64,000 bases of DNA from DYJB01 sp963777165 (GCA_963777165.1 CAVZPO010000007.1:1-64000), one strand, 5' to 3'; positions 9,893 to 19,703 are shown, numbered from the stretch's first letter. Notes: generated by a model not told the origin, from the letters alone. Translations and numbers: made by a program.

Positions 9893-11164
9893 ATGAAGAC
9901 TCTTCGCGAAGTTGATCACTCTCGTTGTGTTGTTCGGCCTGGTCGTGAGCTGCGGCGGAACACCGGCCACGACCGTGGCCACCGAGCCGCCTGTGCCTGG
10001 CGCCACAGAACCCCCCGCGGCAGAAACGCCGCTCACCCCAGCCGAGCAATGGGCGAAGGACAATGGCGTTGGCCCCTACCAGCCTGAGACCGATGACTGG
10101 GCGGCGATCGAAGCGGCGGCCAAGCTGGAAGGCAAGGTCACGGTCTATTCCAACTCAGGCGGAGTTGAGGACCTGCCCGATGCCTGGTACGCCCTGTATC
10201 CGGACATCGTATTCGATGCTGCTGACACCGACGGGATCGACACCAAGATGTCGGCCGAGCAGGAAAGCGGGAACGTCGTTGGAGATGTCTGGTTCAACAG
10301 CGACGGTCATATCCTCTTCGGGCGCTTTGTACCCAACCAATGGTTGTGGTGGTTCGTCCCCCGGGATGTGTCCATCCCGGAATTGACCGCGGAACGGCCG
10401 TTCGCCATTGCACGCCATTCGACCGACGTGATCGGGTACAACAACAAGTTCAACCCGGACGGCTGCCCGATCACCAACATCTGGCAGATCACGGAAGCAG
10501 AAATACAAGGCCAAGTTCTTCATGGAGGACCCGATCTCTGACGTCAGCACCATGGCCAAGATGGCCACCTTCGTGCAGAATGCGGACGAAATGGCCGTGG
10601 CCTACCAGGATCTCTACGGCAAGGACTGGGCCACCGATGAGATGGCCGCGCCGGATGCCTCCGGCATGGTGGTGGAGGATGCCGGCTATCTGTGGCTCAA
10701 GAAGCTGGCCTACAACGGTGTTGTCATCTTCAACGACGGCGATATGGTGGACGAGGCCTATGCCGGGCTGGCGCTGCCCGAAGGCGAAGAGCCCGGGCTG
10801 GGTTCGTCCGGTTACTCGAGCTACGAGGCCACCCTGGATGGCGAACTGAACATGATGCCCTGTTTTGATCTGAATCCGGTCATGGGCATCCAGAAGACCA
10901 GCTTCCTGGCGATCGCCACCAATGCCCCGCACCCCAATGCGGCGAAGCTGTTCATCCGCTTCATTCTCTCGGAAGACGGTTTCGCTCCCTGGAACGAGCT
11001 TGGCACGTACCCGGCGGCTGAAGGTCTCTCCGTCAACGAAGACAACCTGCCTCATTGACCAACTGATGCCGCAGGTCTGGGAGATGGATCCCGTCTTCGA
11101 CTGGAACAATGTCAGCAAGGTCCGCGACTTCTGGGCGGCCAGCGTGTTGGCGGCTCCGAAATAG
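9893..11164 (+). CDS. AfuA/FbpA-type substrate-binding lipoprotein (frameshifted)
   Basis: A lipoprotein signal peptide ends in LVVSC with the lipidated Cys at about 20, followed by a Thr/Pro/Glu-rich spacer. The mature part is a family-1-type periplasmic-binding fold: KVTVYSNSG is the first strand, VVGDVWFNSD and FAIARHSTDVIGYN follow, and the C-terminal region contains FLAIATNAPHPNAAKLFI. Frameshifts lie at about 9907 (an extra G after CGC), 10500 and 11052. The ATG follows AGGGAGGAAG. I do not see the paired Tyr ligands typical of ferric-binding proteins in a clear position, so a sugar-phosphate or other anion is a reasonable ligand. The last gene of the transporter unit; a hairpin follows. 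Confidence 0.86.
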
Positions 11165-11202
11165 CGGACACGAAGTCGAGTAACACCTTCATGGGTTTCT
11201 TT

Positions 11203-11229
11203 GGACACGGACGCACCTTGTCCGTGTCC
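11203..11229 (+). terminator. hairpin after the transporter operon
   Basis: GGACACGGA and TCCGTGTCC form a perfect 9-bp stem around a 9-base loop, 38 bases after the lipoprotein stop. The bases after it (AGAAGATCCC) lack a T-run, so it may be a Rho-assisted terminator or an attenuator within a longer unit. Confidence 0.5.
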
Positions 11230-11359
11230 AGAAGATCCCCCTCCAAACCGCACTACAGAAGAAGAGCTACATGGAAAGTCAGTGTTGGACGAACACCCAG
11301 GTCCAAGGACGATCCCGGGTGGAATGGTGGAGTGTTGTCCTCATGCAGAGACTGTACCC

Positions 11360-12834
11360 ATGACCATCCAGGCTGTATTCTTCGACATGGGTGGGACGAT
11401 CGAGACCTTCCGGTACTCGCGGGAATCGCGGCTGCGCGCGACTCCCGGGCTGCGCCAGCGTCTGCTCTCCGCAGGGATCGATCTGCCCTGGACGGATGAG
11501 CAGCTGTACGAGGTCGTCGCCGGCGGCCTTGAGCGCTACCACCAGCGGAGCCTGGCGTCCCTGGATGAACTGCCGCCGGCCAGGGTGTGGCGCGAGTACG
11601 TCTTTGCCGATCACCCGGTGGATCCCCTCCGGCTGGAGGCGGCCGGCGAAGACCTGATGCTCTACGTTGAGACACGGTTCTACGAGCGCGCCATGCGCCC
11701 CGAGTCGCCGGAGGTCCTGGAGGCTATCCGGCGCATGGGGCTGAAGATCGGCTTGATCAGCAACGTCTGCAGCCGCGGCCAGGTCCCCACGTGCCTGAAC
11801 GAATACGGGCTGCAAGGCTTCTTCGATCCCATCGTCCTCTCGAGCGAGTACGGCCGCCGCAAGCCCGACCCGTCGATCTTCCACTACGCCGCACGGCTGG
11901 CCGAAGCCCCGACGAGCGCCTGCGCCTACGTCGGGGATCGGATTTCCCGGGACATCAAGGGCTCACAGGCGGCGGGCTACGGGCTGTCCATCCAGATTCG
12001 GCACGACTTCCGGCACAACGAGGACGAGCAGGGTCCCGCCCCGGATGAGACCATCGACAGTCTGTCGGAACTAGCGGAGATCCTGCGCCGGGAGCAATCG
12101 CCCCAGGCGGCGCGCAGCCGCCCGCGGTTGGACCCGAGTCTACGCGTCCGAGCGCTGCTGTTCGACGCCGGGGATATCCTCTACCGTCGTCCCGACAAGG
12201 GGCGGTGTCTGGCCGAGTTCCTGACCGCCCGGGGTCTGAACGTGAAAGACGTCCCGGTGGAGGTCGTCAGGTCGCTGAGGGAAGGCGCCTACCGCGGCGA
12301 GCTCGGACCAGGAGCAGTACCGACGTGCGCTCCTGGGGCTGTACGGCGTGATCGACTCTGCGGCGGTCGAGCAGGGAATGCAGCGCCCTCGAGCAGGACG
12401 ATCAGTCGGTGTCCATCATCGAAGGCGTGGCCGAGACGCTCGTCAGCCTCAAGGCGCGTGGGTACCTCCTGGGGATCATCACCGACACGGCGGTGCCTGT
12501 TCACGCCAAGCTGGCCTGGTTCGCCCGCGCCGGCTTCGGCCACGTCTGGGACTGCTTCATCTCCTCCCGGGAGCTAGGAATCCAGAAGCCGGATGCGCGT
12601 ATCTACCAGGCGGCACTGCGGCAGCTCGGGCTGTTGGCCGATCAGGCCGCCTTCGTGGGACATGCGCATTCGGAGCTCGACGGAGCGCGGGCGGTCGGCA
12701 TGCACACCATCGCCTTTAACGACGAGCCGGGCGCCGTCGCCGACGACCATCTGCCAACCTTCCGGCATCTCCTGAACTCACCCGTCTTGCGGCTCCAGGC
12801 TGAGCCCCATTCCCTTCCAGCCCCTCCACGGTGA
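11360..12834 (+). CDS. tandem two-domain HAD-superfamily protein (frameshifted)
   Basis: Two HAD domains in one chain of about 490 residues. Domain 1 has motif I DMGGT, SNV, RKPDP and GDRISRD, so it keeps the nucleophile, Lys and acidic motif IV. Domain 2, from about residue 258, has motif I DAGDI, TDT, QKPDA and GHAHSELDG: it retains the nucleophile Asp but has lost the Thr of motif I and the first Asp of motif IV, so it may be inactive or regulatory. Two frameshifts (about 12306 and 12392) lie inside domain 2, with no stop between the domains. The ATG at 11360 was chosen because family similarity starts there (MTIQAVFFD). The gene follows the transporter hairpin and precedes another HAD gene. 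Confidence 0.82.
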
Positions 12835-12839
12835 ACCGC

Positions 12840-14536
12840 ATGAGGCCCGAGATCGACGCGGTCCTGTTTGACGTGGGGGGCACGCTCAAACGGTCAACCC
12901 GACACGACGCAGGCGCAGCGGCGTGAGTCCCTCTCCTCCCTGAACGCGCTGCTCGGCACGCAGCTGACCGGCGAGGAGTGGGATGAGCGGCTGCTTCCCC
13001 GCGCCCGCGAGTACAAACGCTGGGCGGAAGAAGCCGGCAGCGAAATCCCGGAAGAGGACTTCTGGACGCGCTGGATGCTTCCGGAGTTCCCTGCGGAGCT
13101 GGTTCGCCCGCGGGCGCTGGACCTGCATCGTGCCTGGAGACGAGCGTACGCCACGTGGGAGATGCTCCCGCAGGCGGACAGGGTCGTGAGGGAGCTCTTC
13201 CGCCGTGGCTACCGCCTCGGGGTCATCAGCAACGCCAGCAGCCGGACCGAGACCCCGGAATTGCTGGAACGCTACGGGATCCTCGATTGCTTCGACGTAG
13301 TGGCCCTATCGGCGGTCCATGGCAGGCGCAAGCCGGATCCGCTGCCGTTCGAACTGGCAACCACGTCGATGGAGGTCCGGCCGGAGCGCTGCGCCTTCGT
13401 TGGCAACCGGCGTGACACAGACCTGGCAGGCGCCCGGCAGGCAGGCTTCGCCAAGGTGGTGCTGCTGCACCGGCTCAAGCCCAACGCCAAGGACTTGCAG
13501 GCGGCGGACCTGGTCCCCGATCACTGGATCGACGGTCTCGAGGAGTTGCTGGAGATCTTCCCTCCTCGCTATGCCGGCACGCCCTCGGCAACCGAGCGCG
13601 GAGGTTCGAACAGCCCGCCGCGCTGGAAGGCTTCGCTCTCGACGATGGGATGGAACCGCCAGTCTCGCCGCCTGGATGAGTTCCTGCAGTCGGCACAGGA
13701 CATGGGCTTCTCGGGTGTCGAGCTCAACCATGATGTGGACTCCGCCGCACTTGCTGGCTCGACGCTGCACCCGTACATCTACAGCAGCGTCCACGAGCCG
13801 TGCCCGAGAGATGTCCCGGCTTCGCGGATGGTTGCGCTGGACTGGCAGGTGTCCTCCGAAGACGAGCACAACCGGCAGCAGGCAGTGCGCATGGTCAGGC
13901 GCAGCATTCACCTGGCACGCGAGCTGGGGGCTCGGCCAGGTGGTCGTCCATCCCGGCAGTATCCCCGGTGATGGAGGCCTGGAAAAGGAGCTGCGTCGGT
14001 TGTTTCAGGCCGGGCAGGCTGGGACACCGGAGTTTGCGCAGGTGCGAGACCGCATGATCGAAGTGCGTCGGCTGCGGTCGGGCCCGCGGCTGGAGGCCGT
14101 CCAGCGCAGCCTGACCGAACTGCTCGCCTGCGCCCGGGAGGAAGGGATCCTCCTCGGGCTGGAGAACCGCTACCACTATCTGGATATCCCCACTCCGGCG
14201 GAGATGGGTGACTTGCTGGCGTGTGCCGGACCCGACGTCCTGGGTATGGTCTACGACGTCGGCCACGCTCAGGCGATGGAGCGCCTCGGGTTCTTCACGC
14301 ACCAGGAGTGGCTGGAGCGCTTCGCCCATCGGATCGTAGAGGTTCACCTGCATGACGTGAAGGGCGTCGACGACCATCTCGCTCCGGGTCTGGGTGAGGT
14401 CGACTTCGCCCGTCTGGCACCCTGGCTGCCTGCCGGTGCGCTGCGGACGTGCGAGATCCGCCCGCAAGCCACGCCGGAGCAGATCGTCGCCGGCATGCAG
14501 ACCCTCGTTCGACTCGGCTGCGTTGAGGCGTGCTAG
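12840..14536 (+). CDS. HAD hydrolase fused to a TIM-barrel sugar isomerase/epimerase domain (frameshifted)
   Basis: The first 240 or so residues are a HAD domain: DVGGTL, VISNA, RRKPDP and motif IV GNRRDTD, where Asn replaces the usual first Asp. It ends LEIFPPRY, the counterpart of the natural C-terminus LEIFPARR of the HAD at 655. Without a stop or an in-frame ATG/GTG/TTG, the chain continues into a xylose-isomerase-like TIM barrel (WKASLSTMGW ... LLGLENRYHY ... DVGHA ... EVHLHDVKG) with Glu, Asp/His and His metal ligands. Frameshifts occur near 12890 (next to a G6 run) and 13930 (G5 run). The fusion is continuous as sequenced, but a hidden indel could have removed a stop. The start overlaps the previous stop region. 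Confidence 0.78.
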
Positions 14537-14585
14537 TCGCGCATACCTCAGGAAGAATCCTGACAACAGGGAAGGGCTGACCTCC

Positions 14586-15508
14586 GTGACCGCAAGTCGC
14601 ACCGTCTATGACGTCGTCTACATCGGCAATTACACCAAAGACACGATCGTCTCGCCGGCAGGCGAGAGTCATGTCGACGGGGGCGGCGCCCACTACGCCG
14701 CAGCGGCGGGGGCAAGGCTGGGGCTGAAGGTAGCCGCCGTCACCCGACTCGCCCAAGCCGACCGGCACGTGGTGGGGATCCTGGAAAGGGCTGGCGTCGA
14801 CGTGTTCGTCCAATACACGCCGGCCTCGACCTGTGTCAAGCTCGAGTACCCCACCCAGGATGTCGATGTCCGCGACATGTATGTGACCGCGTCCGCCGGC
14901 CCGATCTCCGCCGAACAAGTGGACTCCGTGGACGCCCGCGCGGCCGTGCTGGGGACGTCGATTCGGGCGAAGTGGGCCTGGAGGTCATCCAGGGCCTGCG
15001 CCGCCGGGGCATGCTGCTGGCTGCCGACATGCAGGGTTTCATCCGTGTGCTCGATGGCACACGCGTCGTACACGCACCCTGGCCCGAGAAGGAAGCCGTT
15101 CTCGCTGCGCTTGACATCGTCAAAGTGGATGCGGTCGAGGCCGAGTTCCTGACCGGCGAGACCGACGTCAAGGCCGCCTGCCGGCACCTGGCCGACATGG
15201 GCCCGGGAGAAATCGTCTTGACGCGGAAGGATGGCGTGCTGGTCTTCGATCACGGCGAGTACCACGAGGCGCCCTTCCACCCGAAGCGGATGAACGGCCG
15301 CAGCGGCCGAGGCGATACATGCCTGGGTACCTACGTCGCGATGCGTCTGACCGAACCTCCGGCGACGGCCACATTGTGGGCGGCCGCACTGACCAGCCTG
15401 AAGATGGAGGCGCAGGGGCACTTCCAGGGAACGCGGAGCGATGTCGAGGCGTTGCTCCGGGACGCCTACGGCTATGAACCGTCCGGACAGACACCCGCCG
15501 CGAATTGA
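14586..15508 (+). CDS. PfkB-family carbohydrate kinase (one frameshift)
   Basis: About 307 residues of the ribokinase/PfkB family, which phosphorylates sugars or nucleosides with ATP. The N-terminal part has YIGNYTKDT and the GGGAHYAAAAGARLG region that packs on the substrate. The C-terminal signature is NGRSGRGDTCLGTY, where GRGD replaces the usual GAGD and carries the catalytic Asp. A frameshift near 14965 divides it. The GTG at 14586 gives the right N-terminus and sits behind GGGAAGGG. It overlaps the next gene. Beside a TIM-barrel isomerase and phosphatases it likely moves a sugar between free and phosphorylated pools; the sugar is unknown. Confidence 0.85.
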
Positions 15509-16361
15509 GCGCCTGCGGAAGCAGGCCATCGCGCGCTATCCAGAACTCTGGAAGCGGATCACGGCCGAGTGGCACGCGGATGGCACGGACGACTGTGCCT
15601 GGCTGGTCTACTCCGCCAACTATCTCTTGCGCACCCAGCATATCCGCTGGGCGATCGACCCGCTGACCCTCCGTTGGCGAGTCCCCGAAGCCGGGCCTGT
15701 TCCAGTCCTGCGCTCCCTGGCTCCCCTTTCGTTTGTCGTGCTCACCCATCGTCATGCCGATCACCTCGACATGGGCCTCATTCGCTGCTTGAACCGTCTC
15801 CCGATCCTCTGGATCGTCCCGGAGTCGCTCCGGCCGCTCCTGATCGCTGAGGCGGGGCTGAGAAGGCAGCTGGTCGAGGTCGCCAGGCCGGGGGAAGCGT
15901 TTGAAATCGGACCGGTCCGAATCACGCCATTCGATGGGCTGCATGACGACATGCCGGATCGGTCGATGGACGGGGGCACATCGTCCCGCCATCGGAGGGT
16001 ACCCAGCCTGGGCCTCGTCGCGGAATTCGCCTCAAAGCGCTGGCTGTTCCCAGGGGACACACGCACGTTCGAGGCACACCGGCTGCCCCGCCTCGGCGCT
16101 GTGGACGGCCTGGTTGCACACGTCTGGCTTGGCCGTGGAAGCGCCCAGGACGACGAGCCTCCGCTGCGGCATGCCTTCTGCCGCTTCTGCCTTGACCTGC
16201 ACCCGCGCCGGGTTGTGCTGGCCCACCTGGAGGAATTCGGGCGAAAGGCCGAGGACTTCTGGGAAGAAAGCAAGGCGGAGGGTGTGCTTCAGTGTCTGCG
16301 CGAACTCGACCACCGTGTGGTGGTCGAGAAGGCGAAGATGGGGGACTGCGTTCTCTTGTAG
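15474..16361 (+). CDS. metallo-beta-lactamase-fold hydrolase
   Basis: 295 residues, intact. The metal site THRHADHLD is at about residues 92-100 in a strand-turn typical of the MBL fold, a His sits in DGLHDD, and PGDTRTFEAH supplies a further metal Asp. This resembles the UlaG/L-ascorbate-6-phosphate-lactonase-like branch of the family, in keeping with sugar-phosphate neighbours, but the assignment to lactonase activity is inference. The ATG at 15474 overlaps the kinase gene by 35 bases; a longer start at 15441 is possible. It is the last gene of the plus-strand island and converges on jag. Confidence 0.8.
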   Translation: MNRPDRHPPRIERLRKQAIARYPELWKRITAEWHADGTDDCAWLVYSANYLLRTQHIRWAIDPLTLRWRVPEAGPVPVLRSLAPLSFVVLTHRHADHLDMGLIRCLNRLPILWIVPESLRPLLIAEAGLRRQLVEVARPGEAFEIGPVRITPFDGLHDDMPDRSMDGGTSSRHRRVPSLGLVAEFASKRWLFPGDTRTFEAHRLPRLGAVDGLVAHVWLGRGSAQDDEPPLRHAFCRFCLDLHPRRVVLAHLEEFGRKAEDFWEESKAEGVLQCLRELDHRVVVEKAKMGDCVLL

Positions 16362-16394
16362 CCGGGGTCCTGGTTCGTCGCGGGTCGGAACGTC

Positions 16395-17125
16395 TCAGGG
16401 CCGCGGGATGATGGTCACCTTTCGGTGATCGCCTTCGCCGATGCTCTCGGTCGTCACCTGGGCGTGGTCGCGGAGCTCGATATGGATGATCCGGCGCTCG
16501 TTGGCCGGCATCGGCTCGAGGGTCATCGTCCGTCCGCGTTCGACGGCTTGCAGCGCCATGCGCTGGGCGAGCTGGCGGAGCTGGCGCTCGCGCCGTGCCC
16601 GGTAGCCTTCGACGTCGAGCACGATCGGCAGCGGGCGGTGCAGCTCCTTGCCGACGATCAGGCGCGTGATGTACTGCAGCGCCGACAGGGTCTCGCCGCG
16701 ATGTCCGATCAGGATGCTCAGATCGGAGCCGTGCAGATCCACGAACACATTGCGCGGCGTCTCCGGGCCGGTGGGCTCACCCCAGCGCGCCCGTACGGTG
16801 GCGTCGACGCCCATGCGCTGCAGGAGCTCATGCAGCGTGTCCTCGGAGACGCGCAGCGCTTCGGCATCCTCTTCGGAGAGCTCGGTCGACGACGGCGACG
16901 CAGCGACTTCCTCATTCGCTTCGACAAAGCCGGGGCCGGCGACTTTGAGCGTCAGGCGGACACGCGCGGCTGGCGTAAGCCCAGGCCGAACATGCCCTTG
17001 CCGCCCTCGTCCAGCACCTGAACGTCTACCGAATCCACCGGGACGCCCAATTCGGCGGCGCCGCGAGCGACGGCCTCCTCGATCGACGGGGCCGTCACTT
17101 CTACAGTCAGGCGTTGATCTCGCAT
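16395..17125 (-). CDS. jag: Jag/KhpB-type RNA-binding protein (one frameshift)
   Basis: About 243 residues with three recognised parts: an N-terminal Jag_N domain (TVEVTAPSIEEAVARG ... GGKGMFGLG), an acidic linker, then a KH domain (LSILIGHRGETLSALQYIT) and an R3H domain ending with PMPANERRIIHIELRDH. The protein binds RNA and is linked to cell division and elongation in other bacteria. The frame breaks near 16970 after RQPRV. The ATG at 17125 yields MRDQRLTVEV, the normal start of Jag_N. It is the distal gene of the rpmH-rnpA-yidD-yidC-jag arrangement, 61 bases after yidC. Confidence 0.88.
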
Positions 17126-17186
17126 ACGATCACCCGGTCCGTGAACAGGCTGAAGTCCTGTAGGAGCGCCGGACCCGCGCCCCTGG

Positions 17187-17966
17187 TCAGCGCTTTGGCT
17201 TGGCCGTGCTGTTTCCGCCGAAGGAGAGCAGCTTCTTGATATCCAGCTTTCCCGTAGCGGCATACTGCACGATGGCCAGCAGGTTGGAGACGACGAAGTA
17301 GAGCGCCAGGCCGGAGGCGAGCGTGTAGGCGAAGTAGCCGAGGAGCAGCGGCATGTACAACGCCATCACCTTGCCCATCTGCGCACCCTGCGCATCGCCC
17401 GTCGGCGGCGTCATCAGCTTGTTCTGGAAGTACGTGCTGATGACCACCAGGATCGTCAGCACCGGGATGCCGATGTTCGGCAGGAACGGCAGGAAGAGAC
17501 GTTCCGGCTGCCCCAGGTTCATGTAGAGGAAGTGGCTGTTCAGCGGGATGATCGAGCTCGGGATGAAACTGTAGATGTGGTTGGCGAGCTCGAGGAGCTG
17601 GGTGGGGGTCGTAGCCAGGGCGCGGATAATGGCGCCGTACAAGCCGAAGATGATCGGCAGCTGGATCAGCGTGGGCAGGCAGCCGCTCAGCGGATTGAAG
17701 CCCACTTCCTGATACAGCTTGAGCTGCTCTTGCTGCAGCTTCTGCTTGTCGTCCTTGTACTTCTTCTGCATGTCCTGCCACGCCTTGGAACTCTGCATTT
17801 CCTGCATCTTCTGCGTGCTGCGTTGCTGCTGCAGAGTCAGCGGCAGGGTCACAAGCCGGATCAAGGCGGTGAAGATGATGATAGCCAGCCCGAAGTTGTT
17901 CCAGAGCAAATCATAGATCCACAGCAGGCTGTTGATCATCGGGTTGAGGATGACGGTGTCCCACAT
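17187..17966 (-). CDS. yidC: membrane protein insertase YidC
   Basis: 259 residues, intact, of the short Gram-positive/Oxa1-like YidC type that helps insert proteins into the inner membrane. Hydrophobic segments appear in order: LLWNNFGLAIIIFTALIR, then a charged coiled coil (QQQRSTQKMQEMQ ... YKDDKQKLQQEQLKLYQ), LPTLIQLPIIFGLY, IGIPVLTILVVIS and YFAYTLASGLALYFVVSNLL. The C-terminus is Lys/Arg rich (STAKPKR), as expected for ribosome contact. The ATG at 17966 puts MWDTVILNPM first. No periplasmic P1 domain and no lipoprotein Cys are present. It lies 16 bases downstream of a beta-propeller lipoprotein gene. Confidence 0.95.
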   Translation of the reverse strand: MWDTVILNPMINSLLWIYDLLWNNFGLAIIIFTALIRLVTLPLTLQQQRSTQKMQEMQSSKAWQDMQKKYKDDKQKLQQEQLKLYQEVGFNPLSGCLPTLIQLPIIFGLYGAIIRALATTPTQLLELANHIYSFIPSSIIPLNSHFLYMNLGQPERLFLPFLPNIGIPVLTILVVISTYFQNKLMTPPTGDAQGAQMGKVMALYMPLLLGYFAYTLASGLALYFVVSNLLAIVQYAATGKLDIKKLLSFGGNSTAKPKR

Positions 17967-17982
17967 GGTATGGCTCTCCCGG

Positions 17983-19065
17983 CTACTTGGCCGGCGCGAA
18001 GGTCCAGCGCGTGGCGCCGCTGGCCGGGTCGAGCGCGGCCAACAGCACACCGCCGCCGGAGACGGCCACCAGCAAACGGTCGCCCACCAGCAGCGGATCC
18101 GTGTTCACGGGTCCCGCCATCGTGACTTCCCACAGCGAGGCCCCGTCGGCGGTCGAGCGGGCCTGCACCACGCCGGCTGAGGTGGCAAAGAAGACCGTGC
18201 CGTCGCCCAGTGCCGGGCTGGCGACCACGTCTCCGGCGGCCTGGTACGACCACAGGTCCGACCCGTCCTGGAGGGACACGGCGCGGCCCGCGCCGCTCAG
18301 GTCGCCAAAGTACGCCGCGGTTTCATCGGCTGCCGGGTTGCCCCACACCCAGCCAGCGGTGGTCACGGCCCACCGGGGCGCGCCCGTTCCGGGATCGAGG
18401 CTGGATAGCCCCTGGCCGAAGGTCCCGGCCAGCAACATCCCACTGACGAGGACCGGGGTGTCGGAGAGTGCGCCGCCCAGGTTTTTCGACCACAGGGGAT
18501 TGCCTGTCCGCACGTCGAGCGCGTACAGCGTGTGGTCCTGCGAGGGCAGGTAAACCACCTCACCATCGACCAACGGCGCCGCCCATAACGGGGCCCCGGT
18601 CTCGAAAGACCAGACGAGGGCGCCGCTGGCGCGCTGCAGCGCGTACAGGGTGTGATCGGCGCAGGGAACGAGGATCAGCTCCCCGGCCTGCGACGCGCCC
18701 CCGACGTAGCGGTCTTTTGCCTGGGCAAAGGTCCAGGCCTGCTTGCCGTCAGAGGCATGAATGGCGTAGACGGTCTTGTTGAATCCGCCGAGGATGACCA
18801 GTCCGTCATCGGTGATCAGGGGAGGGGCGTAGAGTGCGACGCCGCGGTCCGCCACCGACGGGAAGCGCCAGCGTTCGGCGCCCGTGGCCAGGTCGATCGC
18901 GTACACGGCCTGGGCGCTGGCGACGTAGGCGGTTTCTGCGTCCGCGGCCACGCCGGGCCAGCTGGAGGGGGTCAACGCTGCTCCCGAACATCCGCTGAGC
19001 AGCAGGGCCGCCACGAGCAATGCACCGACGGCAGCCCAGGGGAGACGAAGGGATCGACGCACCAT
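17983..19065 (-). CDS. PQQ-like beta-propeller lipoprotein
   Basis: 360 residues, intact. A signal peptide ends LLLSGC with the lipidated Cys at 26. The rest is a chain of PQQ/BamB-like blades, each built on the pattern [VY]YALD..TG...W: examples are VYAIDLATGAERWRF, TLYALQRASGALVWSF and TLYALDVRTGNPLWS. Such proteins act as scaffolds at the cell surface or at membrane-protein assembly machines. The ATG at 19065 precedes a basic MVRRSLR stretch. It sits between yidD and yidC, 8 bases after yidD, where no extra gene is normally found, so a role close to membrane-protein insertion is an attractive inference. Confidence 0.9.
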   Translation of the reverse strand: MVRRSLRLPWAAVGALLVAALLLSGCSGAALTPSSWPGVAADAETAYVASAQAVYAIDLATGAERWRFPSVADRGVALYAPPLITDDGLVILGGFNKTVYAIHASDGKQAWTFAQAKDRYVGGASQAGELILVPCADHTLYALQRASGALVWSFETGAPLWAAPLVDGEVVYLPSQDHTLYALDVRTGNPLWSKNLGGALSDTPVLVSGMLLAGTFGQGLSSLDPGTGAPRWAVTTAGWVWGNPAADETAAYFGDLSGAGRAVSLQDGSDLWSYQAAGDVVASPALGDGTVFFATSAGVVQARSTADGASLWEVTMAGPVNTDPLLVGDRLLVAVSGGGVLLAALDPASGATRWTFAPAK

Positions 19066-19072
19066 GCAGCTC

Positions 19073-19319
19073 CTATCGTACGGGGTCGTATCCGCCGGGG
19101 TTGAAGGGCTGGCAGCGCAGGACGCGCCAGACCCGCCATCCATCCGCCTTTGAACAGCCCGTATCGGGCGATGGCCTGGTAGCCATAGTGAGAACAGGTC
19201 GGATGGAAACGGCAGGTTCCGGCGGGCAGAGCCCGCGAGATCGTCAACTGGTAGAACCGGATCAACGCCAGCAGCGGAAGCCGAGGCAGGTTCCCCCAGG
19301 TGAGGGGGATATCCTTCAA
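19073..19319 (-). CDS. yidD: membrane protein insertion efficiency factor YidD (frameshifted)
   Basis: About 82 residues. The family core is clear: ALIRFYQLTISRALPAGTC, CRFHPTCSHYGYQAI, and, after a +1 shift near 19150 (a duplicated ATGG), RVLRCQPFNPGGYDPV. YidD is a small membrane-bound helper of YidC. The first piece is read in the same frame as rnpA with no stop between them, and there is no in-frame ATG; TTG at 19319 or GTG at 19343 are the possible starts. Either the two are fused or a further indel hides the rnpA stop. Confidence 0.85.
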
Positions 19320-19350
19320 ACTCGGTTCGACGGCCTCAGACACCTGGTCT

Positions 19351-19703
19351 TCACGGCCTCCGTACTCCGTTCGCCGCAGGCCGGCGCGCTTCAGAAAGCT
19401 GCGTGCGGCGGCCTGCACCGACGGCCACTCGGCGTCCAGCAGCGCGGGCCGGGCGATGACCACCAGGTCCCAACCGCCGCGCACGTCCGCGACGACGGGT
19501 CGGAAGGCCTCGCGCAACCGGCGCTTGGCCCGGTTGCGTCGCACGGCGTTTCCCAGGCTGCGACTGGCGCTCACGCCGAGACGGGCAACCGGAAGCTCGT
19601 TGGCGCACACGACCACAACGAACAGCGGGTGGGAGTAGGAGGTTCCCGTACGCCTCACCCGCTGGAAGTCAGCTGGGCCCGTGAGCCGGTATCTGCGCTC
19701 CAT
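19351..19703 (-). CDS. rnpA: ribonuclease P protein component
   Basis: About 117 residues of the basic protein subunit that helps RNase P RNA mature tRNA 5' ends. It starts MERRYRLTGPADFQRV and holds the signature RSLGNAVRRNRAKRRLREAFR (RNR motif region) followed by WDLVVIARP and FLKRAGL. The ATG at 19703 is 38 bases after rpmH. The reading frame shows no stop before yidD; the end given here is the first stop in the neighbouring frame (19351) and is a guess. The overlap of the frames of rnpA and yidD is described under the yidD entry. Confidence 0.9.
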
